Origin: CAZDAM01 sp964503595
GTDB lineage: Bacteria > Muiribacteriota > UBA6191
DNA: 20,349 nt
Assembly: GCA_964503595.1 (NCBI GenBank)
Contig: CAZDAM010000063.1
Coordinates: 1 to 20,349, forward strand
Reading direction: 5' to 3'
In this document: piece after piece, positions 1-7,044 of the stretch
Layout of the letters: each line of letters opens with the position of its first letter
How positions within the stretch are numbered: position 1 is the first letter of the stretch
Notes under the pieces: generated by a model
Told to the model about the DNA's origin: nothing
Databases searched by the model: none
Seen by the model: only the letters and a program-made list of their open reading frames with translations
Translations under genes and position numbers: made by a program

Positions 1-1
1 A

Positions 2-115
2 TGGCGGCATCAGCGCGTCGAAAAGGCTGTGGATCGCATTCTTTTTGGCTTGAGCGAAGAAGGGGCTGGTTTTCACGGTCAGTTCGTGGTGGGAAGCACC
101 CCTATACCGTGGTAG
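2..115 (+). CDS. 3' end of a gene, possibly a LacI-family regulator
   Basis: Only the last 37 codons are in the window, read in the second frame and ending at TAG 113-115. The visible tail contains AVDRILFGLSEE followed by FHGQFVVGSTPIPW. This resembles the end of LacI/GalR-type effector domains, where a helix with the pattern A..LL..L is followed by a strand ending in a (V/I)xxST(A)PP-like sequence. The match is short and by eye, so the family is a guess; that a coding region ends here is more secure. The following gene starts 45 bases downstream, and TGGTAGAAT at 110-118 over the stop codon could be an extended -10 element for it. Confidence 0.35.
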   Translation, partial: WRHQRVEKAVDRILFGLSEEGAGFHGQFVVGSTPIPW

Positions 116-160
116 AATGAAGCTTCTTGCAGGTAGCAGAGCGGAGTACGGAGTCGCAGT

Positions 161-1159
161 ATGAAACCATCCATTCTGAGTTCGGCTGAACAGAAGTTTG
201 TTCAGGAACGCATCCTTGGTGTGCGTCGACAGCAATTGGAAGGGCTCAGTCAGGATCATGTCCTGGCGGAATTTTTAGCTACCTGTGCCACGGAAAGTGT
301 AATTGTAGCCTTTGAAAAGGATGGAACCAGGGTTGCCTGGAGCCAGAAAACCGGCTTTGAGGTTCAATTCGCTCCCGACTTCCTGAATGATAACGCTCAG
401 CTGGCCCAGTGCTTCCTTAAGGTGCGAAAAGCGTTTTTTGAGGATCTTCTGGACGAAGAAGCCCTGAAAAGTCTGGTCGGTACCAGAGTTTCAGAAGGTG
501 CTTCGGCAATGAAATTCGAGACTTCTGTTCCCCAGGCGGCAGAACCGGTTGCCGAGGAAGCTGCCCCAGAACCAGAACCAGAACCAGAACCAGAAATGGT
601 CGAAGAAGAATTGGTTGAGGTTGAAGGGGAAGAGGAACTTCTTGAGGAAGTCGCTCTTTTCGGGGACGAAGAAGAGCCGGTAGCTGAGGAGGAAGCAACT
701 TCTGAATCAGACGAGGCTTTGGCTGAAGAAGCACCTTCTGAAGATGTGGCAGGGCCGATTCCGGAAGAGGCTTTGACTGATCTTGAGGATGATTTTGATC
801 CGGATGCCATGCTGGCAGCTGTCAGCGATGCCAACAGTACGATTGAAATTGATGAAGACGCTGCCCTGGCAGCGGATGAGTTCTCCAATCTCTCGGCTGG
901 GGACGATGAGGTTCACGGGGCTCATCACATCGAGGAAGCGCCTGTCGTGGAAGAACCTGAAGCTTCTGCTGAGGCTGAGCCCGAAAGCCCTGGAGAGCCG
1001 GAAGCTCCTGTATCCAGCGGGGATCCGATTGAAGACTTGAAAGCTGAAATGATTGCCAAGGGTATGGATGAGGCTAAAATGAACAAGCTTCTGACCGCCG
1101 TGAAATCAGGTCGGGCTACGGTCGATGCCGTACGCCAGACCCTGCAAAGAGCAGGTTAA
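161..1159 (+). CDS. Protein of unknown function with a long acidic linker
   Basis: This 332-residue protein is not recognised. It has three visible parts. Residues 1 to about 118 form an ordinary globular-looking domain with alternating helix and strand character (IVAFEKDGTRVAWSQKTGFEV). Residues about 120-285 are an extremely Glu/Asp/Ala/Pro-rich, probably disordered stretch that includes five PE repeats. Residues about 288-332 form a short helical tail (DPIEDLKAEMIAKGMDEAKMNK). There is no signal peptide or membrane segment, so it is expected in the cytoplasm. The ATG at 161 has a GGAG about 8 bases upstream. The two-ended architecture suggests a scaffold or adaptor, but this is inference. 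The next gene follows after 62 bases and may be co-transcribed. Confidence 0.8.
   Translation: MKPSILSSAEQKFVQERILGVRRQQLEGLSQDHVLAEFLATCATESVIVAFEKDGTRVAWSQKTGFEVQFAPDFLNDNAQLAQCFLKVRKAFFEDLLDEEALKSLVGTRVSEGASAMKFETSVPQAAEPVAEEAAPEPEPEPEPEMVEEELVEVEGEEELLEEVALFGDEEEPVAEEEATSESDEALAEEAPSEDVAGPIPEEALTDLEDDFDPDAMLAAVSDANSTIEIDEDAALAADEFSNLSAGDDEVHGAHHIEEAPVVEEPEASAEAEPESPGEPEAPVSSGDPIEDLKAEMIAKGMDEAKMNKLLTAVKSGRATVDAVRQTLQRAG
566..595 (+). repeat. Five tandem copies of CCAGAA inside a coding region
   Basis: Five perfect in-frame copies of the hexamer CCAGAA encode Pro-Glu repeated five times at the start of the acidic linker of the gene at 161-1159. Because the unit is six bases, gain or loss of units would change linker length without a frameshift. 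Confidence 0.9.
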
Positions 1160-1221
1160 GCAGTCTCATTCAAGAGCAGAAAGAAGTTCTACCTGCTATG
1201 ATTTCTTTGGGCAGGTGAAAA

Positions 1222-1593
1222 ATGCGAAAAAAACTGATTCGTTTTGACTGGGCGATCAAGAAAATCTTTCGTGAAGTCTCCGCTCTTTACCCTGAATACC
1301 GGCTGATCAATGTGGCCCGTTTCAATGAAATCGCCCGGGTTCCGCTCGATGAACGGATTCATTTCTTAAAAACGGAAGAGATCAAGCCTGATTCTCAGGC
1401 TCCGGGTCTTCTGGATGTGGCCGAAGCCCTAAGCGTTTTAAAGCTCTCCGATAAGGACAGCCGTGCCTCCACTTTGGCCCTTCAGGATGGGATTCTATCT
1501 GAGGAACAGTTCAGGCATAAAATAAGGGAGAATCTAGGTCGGGGTTTTGATGATCTGGTGTATTCCTATCTTGAACCTTTGGAGGAAAAATGA
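1222..1593 (+). CDS. Miniature Rpn/PD-(D/E)XK nuclease-family protein without its nuclease core
   Basis: The first 17 residues (KLIRFDWAIKKIFRE) match the N-terminus of the Rpn-type recombination-promoting nuclease/putative transposase family. In full-length members this is followed by about 150 residues carrying the PD-(D/E)XK core (LESE...NRVDhh...EIQ). Here it runs directly into the family's C-terminal region, LYPEYRLINVARFNEIARV and PLDERIHFLKTEEIK. The core is therefore absent and the frame is intact, giving 123 residues instead of about 300. No catalytic acidic or lysine residues of the family are present, so nuclease activity is not expected. The start ATG has AGGTG at 1213-1217. The stop overlaps the next start (ATGA at 1590), showing translational coupling. 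It could be a decayed remnant or a retained small regulatory derivative. Confidence 0.7.
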   Translation: MRKKLIRFDWAIKKIFREVSALYPEYRLINVARFNEIARVPLDERIHFLKTEEIKPDSQAPGLLDVAEALSVLKLSDKDSRASTLALQDGILSEEQFRHKIRENLGRGFDDLVYSYLEPLEEK

Positions 1594-2057
1594 TTGTTCT
1601 GGAAGAAGAACCGCTTCGGATTTTTCTACTCTGCGCCTTTATGGTTGCTGGTCTCAGCTCCAAGCTGATTCTGAATTCCCTGCTTCAGGCGATCAATCGA
1701 TACTGGTCTTTTCGTCGCCGTAAAGAGGGTTGGGAACCGCCGGAGCCGGAATCTGTCCACAAGGGATTTGCTCCACTTGGTTCGGAAATCATGCAGGAGC
1801 GCCTCAAAATGGTCTGGCGCAATGATCTGGAAAACTTTGTTCCGTTCTCAGGACTTTTTCTTTTCAGCGCTATGATGCTCTTGCCCCAGCATCTGCTTCA
1901 GGCCGTTCTGGCCATTTTTCTTGGAACACGCTTCTTGCATACACTGTCCCTTTTGGGGGGACTGCTTCCGCTAAGGGTTCTGTGCTATATCACCGGCCTG
2001 ATTCTTCAGATCCTGATGGTGCATTACATCCTTCTCGTGATTGCCTTTTTAAGCTGA
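1590..2057 (+). CDS. MAPEG-family integral membrane protein
   Basis: This 155-residue protein has the hallmarks of the MAPEG family (membrane-associated proteins in eicosanoid and glutathione metabolism). The signature ERLKMVWRNDLENFVPF at about residues 70-86 matches the family's ERxxxxxxND.ENxxPF element, and TRFLHTLSLLGGLLPLR matches the later R..HT....L..R segment. Four hydrophobic segments are visible, at about 8-30, 83-100, 103-118 and 128-153. Characterised members are trimeric glutathione transferases or peroxidases in membranes; the substrate here cannot be told. The length is normal. It overlaps the preceding small gene by four bases (ATGA), so both are likely made from one message. 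Confidence 0.9.
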   Translation: MIVLEEEPLRIFLLCAFMVAGLSSKLILNSLLQAINRYWSFRRRKEGWEPPEPESVHKGFAPLGSEIMQERLKMVWRNDLENFVPFSGLFLFSAMMLLPQHLLQAVLAIFLGTRFLHTLSLLGGLLPLRVLCYITGLILQILMVHYILLVIAFLS

Positions 2058-2059
2058 AG

Positions 2060-2494
2060 ATGAAATATAAATCTCCTCCTTTGAGAAAGAAGAATCCCGG
2101 TATGAAGATTGATGATTCGATTTCTCAACAGGATCGCCAGAGTCTTTGTGACAAGGTTCAGTATGTGGGAAACCCGGTGCATAAACGGAATCCGGGTGAT
2201 TTTGGCCTTATTCCTCCCAGTGCAGCGAAATATCCTAAGACACTTTGTGATCCTACGGGTATTTTTCGCAAGGAAGATGCGTTGAAGGTCATGCAGGATG
2301 GAATTCGCCACGGGCTTGTAAGTCAGAGTTATGAGGGGGAGTTTCCCCGCCTTGTCTGGGGTATTCATCATCATGGCGAGAGCTGTTTTGTGCTTGAGTT
2401 TCGTTTGGATTCAGTTCAGGGAACTTATCATGGATATCCTTTGCAGAAGATGGATGCTCGTTATCAGGAAGTTTTGAAGAAATGGAAAAACTGA
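2060..2494 (+). CDS. Small conserved-looking protein paired with an ImmA/IrrE-like gene
   Basis: The frame is open from 1982, but the first part overlaps the MAPEG gene. The ATG at 2060, two bases after the MAPEG stop, is the likely start (144 residues); ATG 2102 is an alternative. Neither has a strong ribosome binding site. The protein has a compact motif-rich region: VQYVGNPVHKRNPGDFGL, then PP and KTLCDPTGIF, and near the end GTYHGYPL. Clustered His, Lys, Asp and Cys residues of this sort suggest a functional site, but I cannot name the family. There is no helix-turn-helix, signal peptide or membrane segment. It overlaps the next gene by 13 bases, so the two probably form a functional pair. 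Base composition becomes AT-rich through this gene, suggesting acquisition by transfer. Confidence 0.7.
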   Translation: MKYKSPPLRKKNPGMKIDDSISQQDRQSLCDKVQYVGNPVHKRNPGDFGLIPPSAAKYPKTLCDPTGIFRKEDALKVMQDGIRHGLVSQSYEGEFPRLVWGIHHHGESCFVLEFRLDSVQGTYHGYPLQKMDARYQEVLKKWKN

Positions 2495-3759
2495 GTTTTT
2501 TGATTGACTGGCTGAATCCAGACCCGGCTGAAAAAAAATTGCTTTTGTCTTCGACAATGGCAGATTTTGGCTTGCGAGGGATGGGAAAAGATTTTTTTTC
2601 ACATCTGAATAGCCTGGATGGTGGCAAGAGAGTTCAGTCGAGGTTACAGACTTCTCTATATCTGGTAGGTGACTGGTTGTCCGAACATTTCTGGCGTATG
2701 GCATATGAACCTGCCAAAGGATATGATTTAGCTGAATCTTCTTATGATTGGTTAAGGGCTCATTGCATGGTTTCAATTGGCAGGGGGTATTGTTGGCCTC
2801 ATCTGTTTTTTTATGGAGATGGAGATTCAGTAACTGCTGAGCTAAAAAATTTTCCAAAAGAATCTGTGATTCCTCTTCACTTTATAGAGGAGGGAAGTGT
2901 CCAGATTTCTCATCAGGAGTTTTTTACTTTGGTGTTGGAGTTTCTGGGAAAAATTCAGGAGAGATTGAAAAGTCAGAAGCTTTCAGATGAAGGTTTTTCT
3001 TTGGATCTGAAAAGCCTTATAGAAGAATGGAAAGATATAGATTTTCATCAGTATCGTCGTTTGGAAGCCTGTATGGGATTGGGGATTGATGAAAATCCTG
3101 ATTTTGTAGGAAGCGTTTTATCCCTTTTTGATGAATCTTCCAGGCTGGAAGATGTCTGTGAAATTGTGAGTGATGTCAATTTGGATAGTTCTGGGTTAGC
3201 ACAACTTCAGGATACTTTTCAGATTTTGCGAGATAAAGCAAATTGTGATGTTTCGGTCCTGAAAAACTGGGATACATCTGGTGCAAAACCTTCGATTCAT
3301 ACTGCTTATCAGTGGGCCAGGATTCTAAGGGAAAAACTGGACATTGATTCAGGGGCGGTTTCTGAAAAGCATTTTTCCGATCTTTTACAACTCCAGGTTG
3401 GCAAGGGCTTGGAGAAATTACCAGAAAATGCATGCTTTGGTATGGGGGAATTTCAGCCGGATGGCAAGGGATCCCTTGTTCTGACAAAAAAGCACCCAAG
3501 CAGTAAGCGTTTTCAGTTAGCGCGGCTCATTGGAGATTTTGTGATGTCTCATCAGGATTCCAGTCTGCACATAGCGGGAGAAACCTATTCCATGCGTCAA
3601 AAGATGCAAAGAGCCTTTGCCGCAGAGTTTTTGTGCCCGGCAGCTGAGCTTGAATCTTCCTATGATCCCCGCAACCGGGAGGATTTTATTTCTTCCAAAG
3701 CGATAGAGTATTCCGTATCAGAACTCGTGATTCAGCATCAGGTAGACAATTCATTTTAG
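2482..3759 (+). CDS. ImmA/IrrE-like protein with a degenerate metallopeptidase site
   Basis: The C-terminal 110 residues or so of this 425-residue protein follow the ImmA/IrrE (COG2856-type) pattern: SLVLTKKHPSSKRFQLARLI, then MRQKMQRAFAAEFLCP, then a final VSELVIQHQVDN segment. In active members the first helix reads RF.lAHELGH (HEXXH). Here the equivalent, at about residues 343-353, is RFQLARLIGDF, so both zinc histidines and the catalytic Glu are missing. The third ligand region (E..N.FAAELL) has Met where Glu is expected. A zinc protease activity is therefore unlikely. Residues 1-320 are not recognised. The gene is AT-rich, overlaps its small upstream partner by 13 bases, and converges with the next gene with a 4-base overlap and no terminator between. 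A toxin-antitoxin-like or sensing role is inference only. Confidence 0.72.
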   Translation: MEKLSFLIDWLNPDPAEKKLLLSSTMADFGLRGMGKDFFSHLNSLDGGKRVQSRLQTSLYLVGDWLSEHFWRMAYEPAKGYDLAESSYDWLRAHCMVSIGRGYCWPHLFFYGDGDSVTAELKNFPKESVIPLHFIEEGSVQISHQEFFTLVLEFLGKIQERLKSQKLSDEGFSLDLKSLIEEWKDIDFHQYRRLEACMGLGIDENPDFVGSVLSLFDESSRLEDVCEIVSDVNLDSSGLAQLQDTFQILRDKANCDVSVLKNWDTSGAKPSIHTAYQWARILREKLDIDSGAVSEKHFSDLLQLQVGKGLEKLPENACFGMGEFQPDGKGSLVLTKKHPSSKRFQLARLIGDFVMSHQDSSLHIAGETYSMRQKMQRAFAAEFLCPAAELESSYDPRNREDFISSKAIEYSVSELVIQHQVDNSF

Positions 3760-4955
3760 GGAGCCTGAATGATCATGTTTTCCACAACGAAGTTGGTGAC
3801 AACAGGTTGCTGAAACTGGGAGAAATTCAGCTGGGGTAAATCAAAAGTGGCCTTCAGGGAAACTCCCTTGAAGAAGTCTGCAGTTCCACCTGCTTTTGTA
3901 ATATAGGGCTGAATGGCGAAGTCCAGCCTCTGGGGCGAGTTGGAGCTAGCTCCATCCGTGGCATCACCATACCCTCCACTGGAATTCGGTGCATTGGTAA
4001 TAGATGCACTGTTTCCGGCAATCGTCCGGTAGCCGGCTGAGATGGAGGCGTTCAAAGGGATATAGGCTCCCATATTGCCCGCGGTTTCCGTTCTGATTTC
4101 AAAAGAAGGAGTATTGGCATAGGCATAATGCTCATTCGGGTTGGCTTGATTTCTCAGATCAAAACTGAAATTTCCGTTATAGCTCTGCAATTGGGAGAGC
4201 TGGGAGAGCTGAATCTTCAAAGCATCCGGCCAGTCGGCAAGATTAAAATCGGTCACAGGACTGATATAGGCAGTGGATCCCACAATTTTGGAAATGTAGC
4301 CGGGCTTGTCGCCAATTGCAATCTGGGGACGGTTCAGGCGGGAGGCACCACTTCTTGAAATGATGTCAAAGGTATTGGAAGGTCCCATGGCAATCCAGTA
4401 GGCCCGGTTTGGAGTCAGCTCCACCAGAGGGGAAACAGAAGTCAGGGAATTATAGAACTGGGTGGAAAGCTGATTTGGAGAATGGATGAAACCAAGCCAG
4501 CGGTTGCCTTCCACGGTCATAATGGCGTGAATATGACCAAGAGATGCGTGCTGGGCCACAAATGCCGAAGTGCTGATGGTGGTCTGGGTCAAAGCCCGAA
4601 GCTGCCAGCCATACCTGTATTCCAGGGCAGGGAAAGCTTCTGTACTACAGCCTGAATCCATGGCATAAGTCCATTCCTGATTCGCGGAGACATAGTAGCC
4701 GTCATAGGCCTTGAGGGATTGGATTGCGTTGTATGAAGTAGCGGTAGGAGTGCTGTTTCCGGAATAGTGCGTAAAAATGCGCGAAGTTCGGGATATATGC
4801 CAGGCCGAGGTGATTTTGGAGGCTCCGGCACCAAAGGCTGCTGTTGCGGTTCGCGTACAGGGCAGACTTACCAGGGTGGTTCCCGTGGGAAGGGCTGCTG
4901 TCTGGGTGATCCCGGAAAACAGCAGGCCGATAAGAGTGATGATGAAGCGATGCAT
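3756..4955 (-). CDS. Secreted protein of unknown function
   Basis: The 399-residue product starts with a clear Sec signal peptide (MHRFIITLIGLLFSGITQTAALP, cleavage probably after TAA or QTA). GAGGAAC lies about 6 bases before the ATG. The mature part is rich in Ser, Thr, Asn, Tyr and Gly, as in exported beta-rich proteins. Two stretches look related: SYNAIQSLKAYDGYYVSA at about residues 73-90, and a FYNSL segment followed by LTPNRAYWIAMGPSNTF at about 165-197. Each has the pattern YN..SL followed by a strand ending YYV or YWI, so an internal duplication is possible. Two cysteines (33 and 102) may pair. No enzyme motif is recognised. The last bases overlap the convergent gene by four. Confidence 0.8.
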   Translation of the reverse strand: MHRFIITLIGLLFSGITQTAALPTGTTLVSLPCTRTATAAFGAGASKITSAWHISRTSRIFTHYSGNSTPTATSYNAIQSLKAYDGYYVSANQEWTYAMDSGCSTEAFPALEYRYGWQLRALTQTTISTSAFVAQHASLGHIHAIMTVEGNRWLGFIHSPNQLSTQFYNSLTSVSPLVELTPNRAYWIAMGPSNTFDIISRSGASRLNRPQIAIGDKPGYISKIVGSTAYISPVTDFNLADWPDALKIQLSQLSQLQSYNGNFSFDLRNQANPNEHYAYANTPSFEIRTETAGNMGAYIPLNASISAGYRTIAGNSASITNAPNSSGGYGDATDGASSNSPQRLDFAIQPYITKAGGTADFFKGVSLKATFDLPQLNFSQFQQPVVTNFVVENMIIQAP

Positions 4956-5075
4956 GGTATGTTCCTCTAAGAGCTTTTTTTAGGCTGACAGTGTACCGTA
5001 TTTGTAAATATTTCAAAAAAACAAGTTTGACCTGCTCGACGGATTTTACAAGTGGGGCATTCATGAGGGTGGAAA

Positions 5076-6983
5076 TTGGCTAAGCTGCGCGAAATGGAAA
5101 TCACCCTGGAGCCTGATTGGGTCGGGGATATTTTTGCCCTGCTGCCAGCAGATTTTTCCTGGGACAGGCTGCATTTTCTTCATTTTCAGAAAAGTGGTCT
5201 TTCGGAGTGGCTGGCCCAGCGCGAGGAAATTCTCTACGCCTTTGAGCGATCCTACCCACGTCTCCACGAAATCGTTTTTGATCCCCGCTATCAATCGGGT
5301 GCTCTTTGTCGGTACCAGGTGTCAGGGCATCCATTGGCAGATTCCAGAGTCATGGAGGAGAGCAATTATCAGCCTCCGGGAATGCTTGGATTCACCAATC
5401 AGACTCACTGGTCCGTGCTTCCTCCTTTATTGAAAAAGGGAGATGTATTTGAGTCGGGGGTGCTTCTGAATACTCACTCGATGAGGTCTTTTCCTCCTGC
5501 CTTCTACCGTAATTTTCAGATGAATTCTCCTTATGGGCTCTGGGTTGCGGTTTTGATTTCCAAGGAGATTGTAGAAGAGTTTCGGATTCATCCCTGGAAT
5601 CTGAGCTTTCTCATCGAAGGAGCAGAGATTGAGGAGGGGCAAGTATGGGTTTTTGAAATTCCGGGAGCCTCATTCATGAACGAGGAAAATCCTGAATTAT
5701 TGGGTCTTGATGATGATGAGTCAAGGCCACGGGTTCAGGTGAGCCGCATTTTGAACTGGCAGACCTGCCAGGAGTGGATGCGTCGGGAAGTCTGTTGGGA
5801 GAAGGAGCCCTGGAAGGAAGAGCTCGGGATTCCTGATGAGCTTCAGTCCGATTTGTTGGAGGAGGAGTCCCTGGAAGCCCAGGCGAGTCTTCTAACCCGC
5901 TATGTGGCAGAAGGGATTCGAAGCTTTGCAACGGGGCTGTCCTTTGAAGCCTGGCCAAATGAAGTGCTCAGGCGGGGTTATGGGAATCCTCTGGAAAAGG
6001 CTGTTTTGCTGAAGGCTTTGCTGGTTCAGCATCAGATTCCCTGCACTCTCATGATGGCTTCGGTCAATGCCAGTTCCATGGTGCCTTCCGAGTTGCCTCA
6101 TCTGGACTTTCCAAGGCCTCTGGTGAGCGTGGAGCTGACTCCGGGGCAGCGAAAAATTCTGGATCCTTCGATTCCGATCTGGGCTGGGCTTCGCAGTGAA
6201 CGGCACTGGGCAGGAGCGGAGATTCTACCTCTGGAGTCCAGTACGGTTCTGAAGCCGTTTCGGCTTTGGGTCTCTCCTTCGGAAGGCTCCAGTCTGAAAT
6301 GGGAGATTCAGTGGAAGGCCAGCGCCAGGGATGATGAGCTGGATTGGGTTCAGATTCGTGAAACTCTGGGAGGGGTAGAAGCGCGTCGTATTTTTGAACG
6401 CTGGGGTAAATGGGATTTGAAGGAGCTTGGCAACCATCGCCAGCAGGAACTCGATTTCTGTTTTATCCGGGGTTCGGAATTCAAACTCAAGCGCATCACT
6501 TTGGAGCGGGACGGGGAGTTTGCGATTCTTCAGATTGAAGGGGAGCTTCACCGGGGATTTCAGATTCTTTCCAACGGAAACCGGGTCCGGGGTTTCTGGT
6601 TTGCTCCGATTCGAGGGTATTTTCATACTCTCTATGGCAATGGAACCCGTACCAGAGGAATTCGCTGTGAGCCACTTGCCATGGAAATGGAGCTTGAATT
6701 TCAGCATTCCCAGATGGTTGAGATTCCGGTGGATCCGTTTCAGTGGTCGTATGAGGGTATGGATTTGACCTGGTCTCAGAAGTTTGAGGCCCCACAAAAA
6801 AAATCCCGGGCTGTGATGAATCTGGAAGTCAATCGCTTCAATCTTTCTCATGAGGCCTATTCTTCTCAGATGGAGCGGTTCAAGAACTGGGCGGATTCGG
6901 GTCTGCCGTTTTTCTGGGAATCCCGGCCCCCGATGCTGCGTCGGGTGATTGATTCCTGGAAGAATCTGTTCGGGATGAATTAA
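5076..6983 (+). CDS. DUF3857/transglutaminase-like protein without the catalytic cysteine
   Basis: The start is TTG 5076, with GAGGG at 5065-5069; no ATG in frame fits better. The 635-residue protein has no signal peptide. Residues about 85-265 resemble DUF3857 (ending RVQVSRILNWQTCQEWM). Residues about 270-400 resemble the transglutaminase-like domain that usually follows: a helix GYGNPLEKAVLLKALLVQHQ, then a strand region and KILDPSIPIWAG, which matches the Dp.. element near the catalytic Asp. In active members the first helix begins G..DC; here the Cys position is Pro (GYGNP), and the usual catalytic His region reads FPRPLVSVEL without a His. The fold is probably kept but inactive. The C-terminal 230 residues look beta-rich and resemble DUF3858-type tails. 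Family assignment is by motif pattern only. Confidence 0.65.
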   Translation: MAKLREMEITLEPDWVGDIFALLPADFSWDRLHFLHFQKSGLSEWLAQREEILYAFERSYPRLHEIVFDPRYQSGALCRYQVSGHPLADSRVMEESNYQPPGMLGFTNQTHWSVLPPLLKKGDVFESGVLLNTHSMRSFPPAFYRNFQMNSPYGLWVAVLISKEIVEEFRIHPWNLSFLIEGAEIEEGQVWVFEIPGASFMNEENPELLGLDDDESRPRVQVSRILNWQTCQEWMRREVCWEKEPWKEELGIPDELQSDLLEEESLEAQASLLTRYVAEGIRSFATGLSFEAWPNEVLRRGYGNPLEKAVLLKALLVQHQIPCTLMMASVNASSMVPSELPHLDFPRPLVSVELTPGQRKILDPSIPIWAGLRSERHWAGAEILPLESSTVLKPFRLWVSPSEGSSLKWEIQWKASARDDELDWVQIRETLGGVEARRIFERWGKWDLKELGNHRQQELDFCFIRGSEFKLKRITLERDGEFAILQIEGELHRGFQILSNGNRVRGFWFAPIRGYFHTLYGNGTRTRGIRCEPLAMEMELEFQHSQMVEIPVDPFQWSYEGMDLTWSQKFEAPQKKSRAVMNLEVNRFNLSHEAYSSQMERFKNWADSGLPFFWESRPPMLRRVIDSWKNLFGMN

Positions 6984-6995
6984 AACCAGGGAATG

Positions 6996-7031
6996 AAAAA
7001 AAGCCCCACCAGACTGGCGAGGCTGATTTTT
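6996..7031 (-). terminator. Bidirectional Rho-independent terminator between convergent genes
   Basis: The arms 7002-7011 and 7015-7024 (AGCC..CACCA with TGGCGAGGCT) pair well in the minus-strand transcript, where two positions become G-U pairs, and are followed by seven T. It therefore ends the S41 peptidase gene. Read in the plus direction, the same hairpin (with two C-A mismatches) is followed by TTTTT at 7027-7031 and can serve the gene ending at 6983. Confidence 0.8.
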
Positions 7032-7044
7032 CAACAGAAGTGAA

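Noticed and set aside
1..117. Frame 1 reading from ATG at position 1
   Set aside because: The translation (Arg/Gly/Ser-rich) does not look like protein, while frame 2 gives a natural C-terminus ending at 115.
397..888. Ser/Ala-rich minus-strand frame opposite the acidic protein
   Set aside because: The Ser-rich composition is the mirror of Glu/Ala codons on the coding strand.
1191..1216. ACCTGC/GCAGGT inverted repeat before the Rpn-like gene as a riboswitch-like element
   Set aside because: A six-base stem with a 14-base loop is too weak; it may only slightly mask the ribosome binding site.
6225..7034. 269-codon minus-strand open frame opposite the DUF3857-like gene
   Set aside because: No start signal or family pattern; the plus strand has a good ribosome binding site and domain motifs.
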